Below, in pieces: positions 9,411-16,732 of a stretch of 64,000 nt of DNA (the first letter of the stretch is position 1; the number at the start of each line of letters is the position of its first letter). The notes under the pieces are model-generated. The model was not told the origin of the DNA, searched no databases, and saw only the letters and a program-made list of their open reading frames with translations. Origin of the DNA: UBA1426 sp050953365 (GTDB taxonomy: Bacteria; Bacillota; Clostridia; Peptostreptococcales; Anaerovoracaceae); the NCBI GenBank assembly GCA_050953365.1, contig JBMNMN010000016.1, positions 1 through 64,000 on the forward strand. The letters are read 5' to 3'. The position numbers and the translations under genes were made by a program.

Positions 9411-9452
9411 AAAACCTGTACGACGATCAAAAAAACGTCATACAGGTTTTTA
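9411..9452 (+). terminator. Terminator of the ilv operon
   Basis: Long stem AAAACCTGTA-C-GACG paired with CGTC-A-TACAGGTTTT around an A-rich loop, ending in five T residues. Confidence 0.85.
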
Positions 9453-9496
9453 ATTCTCAGTTTTCTGAAGCTTGATTTTTGCCGGTTCAAATAGAG

Positions 9497-9540
9497 AGCA
9501 ACCGATTATTGACATCAGATTTTTTCCGGTTGCTTTTCCT
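9497..9540 (+). terminator. Second terminator-like hairpin between ilvD and hydF
   Basis: AGCAACCG pairs with CGGTTGCT (22-nt loop) and is followed by TTTCC. The same arm sequence recurs in the terminator after the cupin gene at 50481-50524. It may separate the convergent ilv and hyd transcripts. Confidence 0.5.
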
Positions 9541-9560
9541 ATTGTGGATGTAAAATGCGA

Positions 9561-10751
9561 TCAATAATCTACTTGGTCCAGGATGCCGGACAATTTGGCC
9601 AAGACCACACCGTAATTGGTTATAGGAACTCCCTGCGCTTTTGCCTGCCTGATTCGCGAGAGCACATGCTTTCTGTTAAACATGCATGCGCCGCAGTGGA
9701 TGATGAGGCTGTAAGGGGAAAGGTCATTGGGGAAATCCGAACCTGCCGCCACGTCTATCTGTAAACCTTCTCCGATCTTGCGGCGAAGCAGTGCCGGAAT
9801 TTTAACACGGCCGATATCCTCACTAAGTGGAGCATGTGTGCAAGCCTCTGCAATGAGAACCCTGGAGCTTTCGTCCAGAGCATCGACGGCCTCCGCGCCG
9901 CGGATGAAATGCTGCAGATCTCCCTTGTAATTTGCAAAAAGAATGGAGAAAGAGGTCAGCTTGCTCTCCTTAGGCTTTTTGCTATAGACGAGAGGGAAAA
10001 CTTGCGAATCTGTAATTATCAGCGCGGGAGGTTTCGCCAAGGCGGTTAATGCAGCATCCATTTTGTCCGCCGTCGCGCATAAAACAACGCACTTTTTGTC
10101 CAGCAGCTCCCTGAGAGTCTGAACCTGAGGCAGGATCAGACGGCCCTTCGGTGCCGCAATGTCCTGCGGAATCACCATAAGTATGGTGTCCCCTTCCTTT
10201 GCCAAACTTCCGGTGATCTCCTCTACTTCATGATCCCCGGGTTGCTGCCGGATCATTTCGGCGCGGAGTTCATCCATGCCGGCCTTATTTTTTGCGCTGA
10301 CCACAATAGGATTAAGCCCACAGCTTTGCCGAATCAAACTGCTAAGGTTTTCCGTATCCGTGAGAATATCGGCCTTATTAATTACGGGTATGACAGGGGT
10401 TTCGAGTTCCCGAAAAGCCTCGATCCACGCCATTTCACGAGAGATATCAGCATCACAGAAAACAACCAGGGCAAGATCCGTTTTTTCGATGACCTTTTTA
10501 GTTTTATCAACCCGCATTTCACCCAGTTGCCCTTCATCGTCGAAACCGGCTGTGTCAATGAAAACGCAAGGCCCCAGCCCGGAGATTTCCATGGCTTTCT
10601 TAACGGGATCTGTTGTTGTTCCGGCTACGTCGGATACCAGGGCTACCTCCTGCCCGGTTAATGCGTTGATCAGAGAGGATTTTCCGCTGTTTCTCTTGCC
10701 AAATATGCCGATATGCAGGCGGTTGCCTTCCGTGGTCGCATGTAGGCTCAT
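9561..10751 (-). CDS. hydF: [FeFe]-hydrogenase maturation GTPase HydF
   Basis: Scaffold GTPase on which the 2Fe subcluster of the H-cluster is assembled before transfer to the hydrogenase. The 396 aa protein has an N-terminal GTPase domain (G1 GKRNSGKSS near residue 18, G3 DTAGFDDEGQ, G4 NKAD, G5 SAKNKAG) and the C-terminal Fe-S motif of HydF, CTH near residue 305 and HCGAC near residue 352 (C-x-H ... H-C-x2-C). Third gene of a leftward hydE-hydG-hydF operon. It is now separated from hydG by an IS110 element whose left end lies in its Shine-Dalgarno. The AGGA and the 7-nt distance to ATG survive, so it may still be translated, but co-transcription with hydEG is doubtful. Confidence 0.95.
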   Translation of the reverse strand: MSLHATTEGNRLHIGIFGKRNSGKSSLINALTGQEVALVSDVAGTTTDPVKKAMEISGLGPCVFIDTAGFDDEGQLGEMRVDKTKKVIEKTDLALVVFCDADISREMAWIEAFRELETPVIPVINKADILTDTENLSSLIRQSCGLNPIVVSAKNKAGMDELRAEMIRQQPGDHEVEEITGSLAKEGDTILMVIPQDIAAPKGRLILPQVQTLRELLDKKCVVLCATADKMDAALTALAKPPALIITDSQVFPLVYSKKPKESKLTSFSILFANYKGDLQHFIRGAEAVDALDESSRVLIAEACTHAPLSEDIGRVKIPALLRRKIGEGLQIDVAAGSDFPNDLSPYSLIIHCGACMFNRKHVLSRIRQAKAQGVPITNYGVVLAKLSGILDQVDY

Positions 10752-10779
10752 TATACTTTCCTCGTATTATAAAGTAGTA

Positions 10780-10950
10780 GTGTTTATAGTCCCTCTCCAA
10801 GGACTTAATGCTATACTTCTTACAGACGCTGTGGATTAGTCCTAGTCTCCTAACGCTTGACGTTTTAAGAAAGGCTATAACCACAGTCGTTTGCTTAAGT
10901 GGTAATTAGTTGGATAACGCATGACGTTTCATTTAGCACGAGGTTACATT
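10780..10950 (+). ncRNA. Predicted IS110 bridge RNA, copy 1
   Basis: The leader upstream of the transposase folds by eye into three elements in the order known for the IS621 bridge RNA. First, a 5' hairpin AGTCC/GGACT (10788-10805). Second, a target-binding loop closed by CTGTGG/CCACAG (10829-10834 with 10881-10886) and capped by AACG-CTTGA-CGTT. Third, a donor-binding loop closed by GTAA/TTAC (10902-10905 with 10944-10947) and capped by AACG-CATGA-CGTT. The left strand of the target loop has GTCTCCT (10845-10851), and the right strand has TTTTAAG (10863-10869). The right strand of the donor loop has ACGAG (10938-10942), the reverse complement of the element left end plus core, CTCGT. Ends of the RNA are approximate. 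Confidence 0.75.
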
Positions 10951-11008
10951 GGGCAAACCGGTCTGTGGAAGAAAACAGTGTCAATACAAATTCAAAGGAG
11001 AAGCCACT

Positions 11009-12181
11009 ATGATTTATGTCGGTATTGATGTTGCTAAGGACAAGCACGATTGTATCATCGTTGATTCGGATGGGGTGATCCGTTTCCCGACGTTCACCAT
11101 CCCAAACAACAAACAGGGGTTTCGTGAATTGCTTACAAATCTCAAGACATGTGGGAGTGATTTCGCTCAAATTAAAGTAGGACTGGAAGCTACCGGTCAC
11201 TACAGCGATAATCTTTTGGAGTTTCTGATCGCCAATGATCTCCCCACTACGGTAATCAATCCGTTACATACCAATCTTTACAGAAAAGGTCTAAGCCTTA
11301 GAAAGACGAAAACGGATACGGTCGATGCTCACTCGATTGTGACTATGCTTAGGACAGAATGCTTAAAGCCCTACTCGAAAACATCTTACCATGTCCGCGA
11401 ACTTAAGTCACTAACAAGATACCGCTTCTCTTTGGTGCAAGATTGCGCAAGACTCAAATCCTCTTATGCAAGACTTTGCGTCATCCTTTTCCCTGAATTG
11501 GAGAAGCTGGTCCCGTCGCTGCATATGGCTTCTGTATATGCTCTACTCTCTGAATTTCCAAGCGCAAGAGCCATATCCCAGTGTCACCTTACTAGACTAT
11601 CTAATCTTCTTACCACTGCATCCAAGGGGCGCTACGGTAAGGAGAAAGCGATGGAAATCCGGAATGCAGCACGAGACTCCATCGGTCCTTACAGCGACGT
11701 GAAATCCTTAGAATTGCAGCAGACCATCCAAAGGATCCGGATGATGGAAGACCAGATTAAGCAGGTCGAAGCAGAAATCAATCCCATTGTCGATGAATTT
11801 CATAGCCCGCTTCTGACGATTCCCGGAATCTCCTACCGCATGGCTGCCATTCTCATTGCCGAAACAGAAAACTTCAGCAACTTCGATTCGGCGGAGAAGG
11901 TGCTTGCCTTCGCCGGTTTGGAACCTTCCGTTTATCAGTCAGGACAACTGACCTCCACACATGCGAAAATGGTGAAGCGTGGCTCTAAATATCTACGCTA
12001 CGCCCTATTTAATGCCGCAAAATATGTCTGCCATTGGGATGGAGGCTTCGGTCAGTACCTTGCGAAGAAGCGTGCTGAGGGCAAACCTTACAACGTGGCC
12101 GTTTCCCATGCGGCCAAGAAACTGACTCGGGTAATCTTTCACCTTGTGAAAACGAATCAGACCTTCATTAGCCAAGCATAG
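11009..12181 (+). CDS. IS110-family transposase (DEDD/RuvC-like recombinase), copy 1
   Basis: RNA-guided recombinase of the IS110 family, 390 aa. The N-terminal RuvC-like domain shows GIDVAKDKHD (first Asp), VGLEATGHYSDN (Glu) and TDTVDAHSIV (Asp pair). The C-terminal transposase_20 domain has TIPGISYRMAAILIAE and FAGLEPSVYQSGQ, the latter containing the presumed catalytic Ser. The start is the ATG at 11009 after AAAGGAG; a longer GTG-initiated reading from 10949 would run into the bridge RNA and is not needed. Copy 1 encodes Leu where copy 2 has Ser in the GFRE(L/S)LTN segment. Confidence 0.95.
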   Translation: MIYVGIDVAKDKHDCIIVDSDGVIRFPTFTIPNNKQGFRELLTNLKTCGSDFAQIKVGLEATGHYSDNLLEFLIANDLPTTVINPLHTNLYRKGLSLRKTKTDTVDAHSIVTMLRTECLKPYSKTSYHVRELKSLTRYRFSLVQDCARLKSSYARLCVILFPELEKLVPSLHMASVYALLSEFPSARAISQCHLTRLSNLLTTASKGRYGKEKAMEIRNAARDSIGPYSDVKSLELQQTIQRIRMMEDQIKQVEAEINPIVDEFHSPLLTIPGISYRMAAILIAETENFSNFDSAEKVLAFAGLEPSVYQSGQLTSTHAKMVKRGSKYLRYALFNAAKYVCHWDGGFGQYLAKKRAEGKPYNVAVSHAAKKLTRVIFHLVKTNQTFISQA

Positions 12182-12416
12182 GCACTATGCCATTGTAATT
12201 CCGAGAGCAGCTCTTTAGGGGTGCTAATTTTGTCATGCAATTATCAAGGTACAGTTTGTCTGAGTTGCATTTCTGCAATTCATCCGAAGTTTTTCATTTT
12301 GGGTCTTGACTTTTAATAGTTAGTCTTTCTATTTATTTATTTCCTGAGCGTTCACTGAGCTTCCTGCTCGGTTTACACCGTCCCATTCGTGAAATCGCCT
12401 TTTCGGTTTCCTGTCA

Positions 12417-13835
12417 CTAGAACCGGAAATCCCGTCTGCCTTGGTTCATTTCGGCCAGATGGTGGATTGCCAGCGAGCGGACTTTCTCGTTTGGGATAAG
12501 ATCCACCTGATCCCATATAACCTTCTCTCCCCGCTGCCTGGTTTTGGACGAAGAATAATCTTCCAAATATTCCTTTAAAGTCATGAGAGCGTTGGGATGG
12601 CAGCAGTTTGCTATTTGTCCGGATTTGGCAAGGCTCATAAACCTGTCTCCTGTGCGCCCCTCCCGGTAACAGGCAGTGCAGAAGCTGGGGATATAACCCA
12701 ATCCCAAAAGCCAATCTACGATCTCATCCAGTGTCCTGTGATCGCTGATGTCAAACTGGGCAGTCTCATCATCCATAGGCTCGGGCTTGGCATAACCGCC
12801 GACACTGGTTTTTGATCCGCCGCTGATTTGAGATACCCCGAGATCTAACAGCTTCTCCCGAACCCTTTGGGACTCTCTCGTAGAGATGATCAGACCCGTA
12901 TATGGAACGGCAACCCGCAGTACTGCAACGATCTTGGCAAAGATATGGTCGGGCACAGCATCCTTATAATCTTCTACGTTGATGTCGTCGGCGGGGCAGA
13001 TCCTGGGAACGCTAATGGTGTGAGGGCCTACGCCCATGCTTGCTTCCAGATGCTCCGCATGCATCAGCAATCCTACAAAATCGTAACGGTACATATTCAG
13101 TCCGAACAGCACGCCCAGTCCTACGTCGTCGATTCCCGCTTCCATGGCCCTATCCATGGCCTCCGTGTGATATGCATAGTCATGCTTGGGGCCGGTGGGA
13201 TGAAGCGCCTCATAATTCTCTTTGTGATAGGTTTCCTGGAAAAGGATGTAGGTCCCGATTCCGGCGTCCTTCAGTTTGCGATAGTTTTCAACGGTCGTTG
13301 CGGCAATATTTACATTTACCCGCCGTATGGCTCCGTTTTTGTGCTTAATGCCGTATATGGTGTTGATACTTTCCAAGATATATTCGATAGGATTGTTCAC
13401 CGGGTCTTCCCCTGCTTCCAGCGCCAGACGCTTGTGGCCCATGTCCTGCAGTGCGATGACTTCCCGGGCGATCTCCTCTTGGGTGAGCTTCTTTCTCGGA
13501 ATGGTCTTGTTTTGCCTGTGATATGGACAATAAACGCAGCCGTTGACGCAGTAGTTGGACAAATAGAGCGGAGCGAAGAGCACAATCCGATTTCCGTAGA
13601 TTCTCTCCTTTATTTTCTTTGCCAGCTTCAGAATCTCTTCGTTTTGCTCCGGCAGCTCACATTCCAACAGAACTGCGGCTTCTCGGTGGGAAAGGCCTTT
13701 GCTCTCCTTTGCCTTTTCGATAATACTATCGATGAGCTGGGCATTGCGTTTGTTTTTCCGGGCGTATTCTATAGTATCCAGGATTTCCTCGTGGTCAATG
13801 AACTCCGTGGCATTCTTTGATAAGGGATTGTACAT
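12417..13835 (-). CDS. hydG: [FeFe]-hydrogenase maturation radical SAM tyrosine lyase HydG
   Basis: Cleaves tyrosine to make the CO and cyanide ligands of the H-cluster. The 472 aa protein has the radical-SAM cluster motif C-x3-C-x2-C in NYCVNGCVYCPYH near residue 90. It also has the HydG-specific C-terminal auxiliary cluster: CTACYREGRTGDRFM near residue 405 and the later Cys in ANCCHPNA. SD AAAGGAG sits ahead of the ATG; hydE ends 15 bp upstream, so the two are co-transcribed. The downstream 90 bp lead into the right end of IS110 copy 1. Confidence 0.95.
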   Translation of the reverse strand: MYNPLSKNATEFIDHEEILDTIEYARKNKRNAQLIDSIIEKAKESKGLSHREAAVLLECELPEQNEEILKLAKKIKERIYGNRIVLFAPLYLSNYCVNGCVYCPYHRQNKTIPRKKLTQEEIAREVIALQDMGHKRLALEAGEDPVNNPIEYILESINTIYGIKHKNGAIRRVNVNIAATTVENYRKLKDAGIGTYILFQETYHKENYEALHPTGPKHDYAYHTEAMDRAMEAGIDDVGLGVLFGLNMYRYDFVGLLMHAEHLEASMGVGPHTISVPRICPADDINVEDYKDAVPDHIFAKIVAVLRVAVPYTGLIISTRESQRVREKLLDLGVSQISGGSKTSVGGYAKPEPMDDETAQFDISDHRTLDEIVDWLLGLGYIPSFCTACYREGRTGDRFMSLAKSGQIANCCHPNALMTLKEYLEDYSSSKTRQRGEKVIWDQVDLIPNEKVRSLAIHHLAEMNQGRRDFRF

Positions 13836-13850
13836 GGTATGAACTCCTTT

Positions 13851-14951
13851 CTATAGGTGAACGAAAGACGGACAAAGGGTCCGAGTATTTCCGAATCGAG
13901 TGTTTCCGTTTGGAATTGGCCGGAAGTCGCCCCGGCTCACAGGGATGCGATAACCGAGGGCTTGCATACGACGCCGCAGATCTGCGACTCCTTCGGCAGC
14001 CTCTTGACCGGTTCCTATTTTGTTATCGTAAAGCAAATATTTTTTGCGGACATCAACCGGCGAAAGATTAGGCATAATCACGTTAGCGCCTGCTTGGACT
14101 CCCTGCTCTCTTCCGGTGGGATGAATGGTCCCCAGCGCTGTGGTGGAGGGAATCAGCAGGTTGGGGATCATAAGCCTCAAAACAGCGATTATGAGCAGCG
14201 TAAGCTCCATACTTCCTTTTGGATAGTGGCCGAAGGGAGTATCATGATGCGGTAGGAAAGGCCCGACCCCAACCATATGTGGTTGAAACTCCTGAATGAA
14301 CTGAATGTCGCTTACAATGTTTTCAAGAGTTTGATAGGGAGAGCCCACCATGAAACCTGTTCCCACCTGATAACCGATGGACTTAAGGTCATACAGGCAC
14401 TTCATTCTGTTTTGCAAGGTCTGGTTTTCGGGATGAAGTTTAGCGTAATGAATGGGATCCGCCGTTTCATGACGCAACAGGTAGCGATCCGCACCGGCAT
14501 TGAAGTACTTAAGATATGAATCTCTACTCTTTTCGCCTAGAGATAAGGTAACGGCGCAGTCCGGATATGCGGATTTGATGGATTCCACCAAAGAGACAAT
14601 GATATCGTCTGAAAAATGACGATCTTCTCCTCCCTGAAGTACGAAGGTGCGGAAGCCAAGTTTGTGACCAATTTCACAACATTTCAAGACTTCTTCCGGC
14701 GTAAGTCGATAGCGCTCTACGTTCTTGTTGCTTCTGCGAATGCCACAATACAGGCAATCACTCTTGCAATAGTTAGTGAGCTCGATGAGCCCGCGAAGAT
14801 AGATTTGGTTGTCAAAATGGCGTTTTGCAACGCCTCTGGCCTTCGCAAAAAGATATTGCCTGCTGTCATGATCGCAATTTGAAAGGAGATACAGCAGTTC
14901 TTCTTTTTCCAGCGTTTGCGTTTCGGTTAGTTTGTCAATTAATCTTTTCAT
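13851..14951 (-). CDS. hydE: [FeFe]-hydrogenase maturation radical SAM enzyme HydE
   Basis: Radical SAM protein acting in assembly of the dithiomethylamine-bearing diiron subcluster. It is 366 aa, with the C-x3-C-x2-C motif in NYCKSDCLYCGIR near residue 63, followed by the conserved LQGGED SAM-contact segment and the HydE-type C-terminus (TTALGTIHPTGREQGVQAGAN). First gene of the leftward hydE-hydG-(IS110)-hydF operon. Its only credible SD, AAGGA, lies in the 3' arm of a hairpin immediately before the start codon (see 14961-14982). Confidence 0.94.
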   Translation of the reverse strand: MKRLIDKLTETQTLEKEELLYLLSNCDHDSRQYLFAKARGVAKRHFDNQIYLRGLIELTNYCKSDCLYCGIRRSNKNVERYRLTPEEVLKCCEIGHKLGFRTFVLQGGEDRHFSDDIIVSLVESIKSAYPDCAVTLSLGEKSRDSYLKYFNAGADRYLLRHETADPIHYAKLHPENQTLQNRMKCLYDLKSIGYQVGTGFMVGSPYQTLENIVSDIQFIQEFQPHMVGVGPFLPHHDTPFGHYPKGSMELTLLIIAVLRLMIPNLLIPSTTALGTIHPTGREQGVQAGANVIMPNLSPVDVRKKYLLYDNKIGTGQEAAEGVADLRRRMQALGYRIPVSRGDFRPIPNGNTRFGNTRTLCPSFVHL

Positions 14952-14960
14952 AATAAAAAA

Positions 14961-14982
14961 TCCTTATGGGAAGGCATAAGGA
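14961..14982 (-). promoter_or_regulatory. Hairpin sequestering the hydE ribosome-binding site
   Basis: On the minus strand TCCTTATG pairs with CATAAGGA around a 6-nt loop. The 3' arm contains AAGGA, placed at an ideal distance from the hydE ATG, and the stem is followed by six T residues. The same structure could block translation or act as a transcription terminator. The 80 nt upstream also contain local complementarity (GGG-TTCGT-CCC). I do not recognise a known riboswitch. Confidence 0.6.
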
Positions 14983-15144
14983 TAGATAGTTTTTATACAA
15001 AAAACCTATATTCTATTCTCTCGCCTTCCTGCTCGGGACGAACCCTCACAACTCAGTACGATTTTATTTGTTAATATAATAACACAGTCGCTTCGCGAAT
15101 GCAATAGGGGTTTGTGAAAAATTTAGCTATATATTTTAAATTAA

Positions 15145-15755
15145 AATGGCTTATCTTTTATTGGCCGCCATCCACTGCTAGCTATTTCAGTGAAAAATGA
15201 CATAATGGTTTGCCTTGGCCCGAGTAACTCTGAATAGAAGTCGAATCGATCAAAGTATTTCAGTAAAAAACGACATAATGGTTTGCCTTGGCCCCTTGCC
15301 CTGATCAAAACTAACTATTTTAATAGGAATCAGCTGAAATGGTTAGCTTTGCAGCTTTGAATTCCCACCGAAGCTAACCATTTTTATGAAATCCCTGACA
15401 AATGGTTAGTTTTACATCCTTATGCTCTTCCAGAAGCTAACCAATTAAGAGGAAAAGCTGAAAAATGGTTAGAATTTCAGCCTTTCGTTCCGGTCAATAC
15501 TAACCATATAAAAGATAATCTAGAGAAATGGTTAGATTTCGATGCTTTCTCCTTTATCAAGACTAACCATTTTATTAAGAATCAGTTAAAATGGTTAGCA
15601 TTTCAACTTTCCATTCCAGCCAACACTAACCATAAAAACGAAAACCTGGCGGAATGGTTAGAATTTAAGCCTTTCGTTCCGGCCAATGCTAACCATTTTA
15701 GAAAAAAAGTGAGCGGATGGTTAGTTTTACATTTGTATCGACCAAAGCTAACCAT
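15145..15755. repeat. Array of inverted-repeat units with exact 63-bp period
   Basis: Seven well-conserved units begin with ATGGTTAG at 15339, 15402, 15465, 15528, 15591, 15654 and 15717, every step being 63 bp. Each carries the inverted copy CTAACCAT (CTAACCAA in the second unit) starting 35 bp after the left arm (31 in the last unit). The 27-nt interiors are pyrimidine-rich and the roughly 20-nt gaps between units are purine-rich. Three decayed units (ATGGCTTA at 15145, ATGGTTTG at 15205 and 15278) precede them. Units 3 and 6 of the conserved set are nearly identical over about 43 bp. Stops occur in the frames I checked, so it is not protein coding. It lies between hydE and the membrane-protein gene, both transcribed leftward. 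Confidence 0.92.
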
Positions 15756-15820
15756 CCGCACGCAGTTATAAACTTTTTACAGATCGCTTATCATTCTGAA
15801 CCTTTATCCGTCTATCCGTC

Positions 15821-15872
15821 CTCTTTATCCGTCCTCTTTATCCGTCCTCTTTGTCCGTTCTCTTTATCCTTT
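15821..15872. repeat. 13-bp tandem repeat after the membrane-protein gene
   Basis: Four units of CTCTTTATCCGTC and variants (15821, 15834, 15847, 15860), ending next to the stop codon of the leftward gene at 15875. Two shorter partial units lie just to the left. Confidence 0.8.
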
Positions 15873-15874
15873 CT

Positions 15875-16423
15875 CTACTCCGCCGCTTCTAATTCCGCCG
15901 CCTTTGCTGCAGCTGCCTTTTTCATGGCGGCTTTTGTCAACAGATAAATGATCAAGTTGGCTCCGCCGATTATGATTGCGCCCCCTACCACAAAGGTGAG
16001 CATGTAAGCGGGCGTGTTTACCGGCACCAATTCAATGTTTATGGTGCTAATAATAAGGTAGGTAAACGCCACATTGTTGAATACGGAGGGCGCAACGGGA
16101 TGCAGTACGATGAGAGCCATAATAACGATTGTCAGAGGCACCATGGCGCCCATCAGATGGCCTAAGGCCGGTGTCAACGCCATTGCCGCCATCAGGAAGA
16201 GCCAGGAAGACGCCAAGCCCACCAACCCTCCGATAAATATTTCCTTTAGCTTTTTCTTCGTATCACCCTGCAATACGAAGAAGAACATGCAAGCTATAAA
16301 TAGAGTCCATCCATGATGGATTCCCAAGCCGATGATAACGGCATTGCAGACCACAATCCAAAGTGCGATGAGGATCAAGGGGATTGCTGTTTGCTTATCC
16401 AGCTTATGCTTTGGGTTTGACAT
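15875..16423 (-). CDS. Six-TM-type membrane protein, DUF1097-like
   Basis: Hydrophobic protein of 182 aa with about five to six predicted membrane segments (AIPLILIALWIVVCNAVII; LFIACMFFFVL; GGLVGLASSWLFLMAAMAL; VPLTIVIMALIVL; FVVGGAIIIGGANLIIYLL) and an Ala/Lys/Glu-rich cytoplasmic tail. The arrangement resembles DUF1097-type membrane proteins; function unknown. The start at MSNPKH is favoured by AAAAAGGAGG just upstream. It is probably the last gene of the ADH-AOR-ThiS-like cluster, 108 bp after the ThiS-like gene. It could transport a substrate or product of these oxidoreductases, but that is inference only. Confidence 0.75.
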   Translation of the reverse strand: MSNPKHKLDKQTAIPLILIALWIVVCNAVIIGLGIHHGWTLFIACMFFFVLQGDTKKKLKEIFIGGLVGLASSWLFLMAAMALTPALGHLMGAMVPLTIVIMALIVLHPVAPSVFNNVAFTYLIISTINIELVPVNTPAYMLTFVVGGAIIIGGANLIIYLLTKAAMKKAAAAKAAELEAAE

Positions 16424-16531
16424 AGTAACCTCCTTTTTCCGACACATACTCTTCACTTGGCAATATCAACTTACGGCCTTCACTATTTTCCCGGCAGGAT
16501 ATCTTTCGATGCAATTCTTCTCCTGCCAAGG

Positions 16532-16732
16532 TCATCCACCGGACACCACACGCAGCACTTTTATTTTTGTGCCGTCTTCTACCTCTTCAAAAGCATGCTG
16601 CGCAACACTAAGAACCTTACCGTCCACTAACAGCAAAGTCATTCCGTCAACTTCTTCTCCGGCAGCGGAAAGCGCCTCGATTAACGTCATATTTGGCATA
16701 TAAGGGACTTCCTTTTCATTGACGTAAATCAT
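16532..16732 (-). CDS. ThiS/MoaD-like sulfur-carrier protein
   Basis: A 66 aa beta-grasp protein ending in the di-glycine tail (VLRVVSGG) that is adenylated and thiocarboxylated in ThiS and MoaD proteins. Its start codon overlaps the stop of the AOR gene (TGATG), so translation is coupled. MoaD-like genes next to AOR-family genes are common and are thought to supply the pterin dithiolene sulfur for tungstopterin. It may therefore be a dedicated carrier for this enzyme. No partner E1-like gene is visible nearby. Confidence 0.85.
   Translation of the reverse strand: MIYVNEKEVPYMPNMTLIEALSAAGEEVDGMTLLLVDGKVLSVAQHAFEEVEDGTKIKVLRVVSGG

Larger units (their letters stand above)
10763..12330 (+). 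mobile_element. IS110-family insertion sequence, copy 1 (1568 bp)
   Basis: Boundaries come from comparing the two copies in this window. Identity begins after TCCT at 10759-10762 and stops after TTAGTCTTTCT at 12330, beyond which flanks differ. A CT dinucleotide is found at both junctions (10761-10762 and 12329-12330), as expected for the core of an IS110-type recombination. There are no terminal inverted repeats and no target duplication beyond the core. The element contains a long 5' non-coding leader and one DEDD transposase. It is inserted between hydG and hydF, antiparallel to them. It differs from copy 2 by one base in the transposase (T at 11130), pointing to recent movement. Confidence 0.93.

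Noticed and set aside
10895..11200. 101-codon frame antisense to the IS110 leader and transposase start, also present in copy 2
   Set aside because: Overlaps the bridge-RNA region on the opposite strand, lacks an SD and changes only where the transposase changes; treated as a shadow.
12867..13820. 317-codon open frame on the plus strand
   Set aside because: Antisense shadow of hydG.
15145..15755. CRISPR array in the 63-bp repeat region
   Set aside because: Repeats are 8-bp inverted arms rather than 24-40-bp direct repeats, interiors resemble each other instead of being unique spacers, and no cas gene is present.
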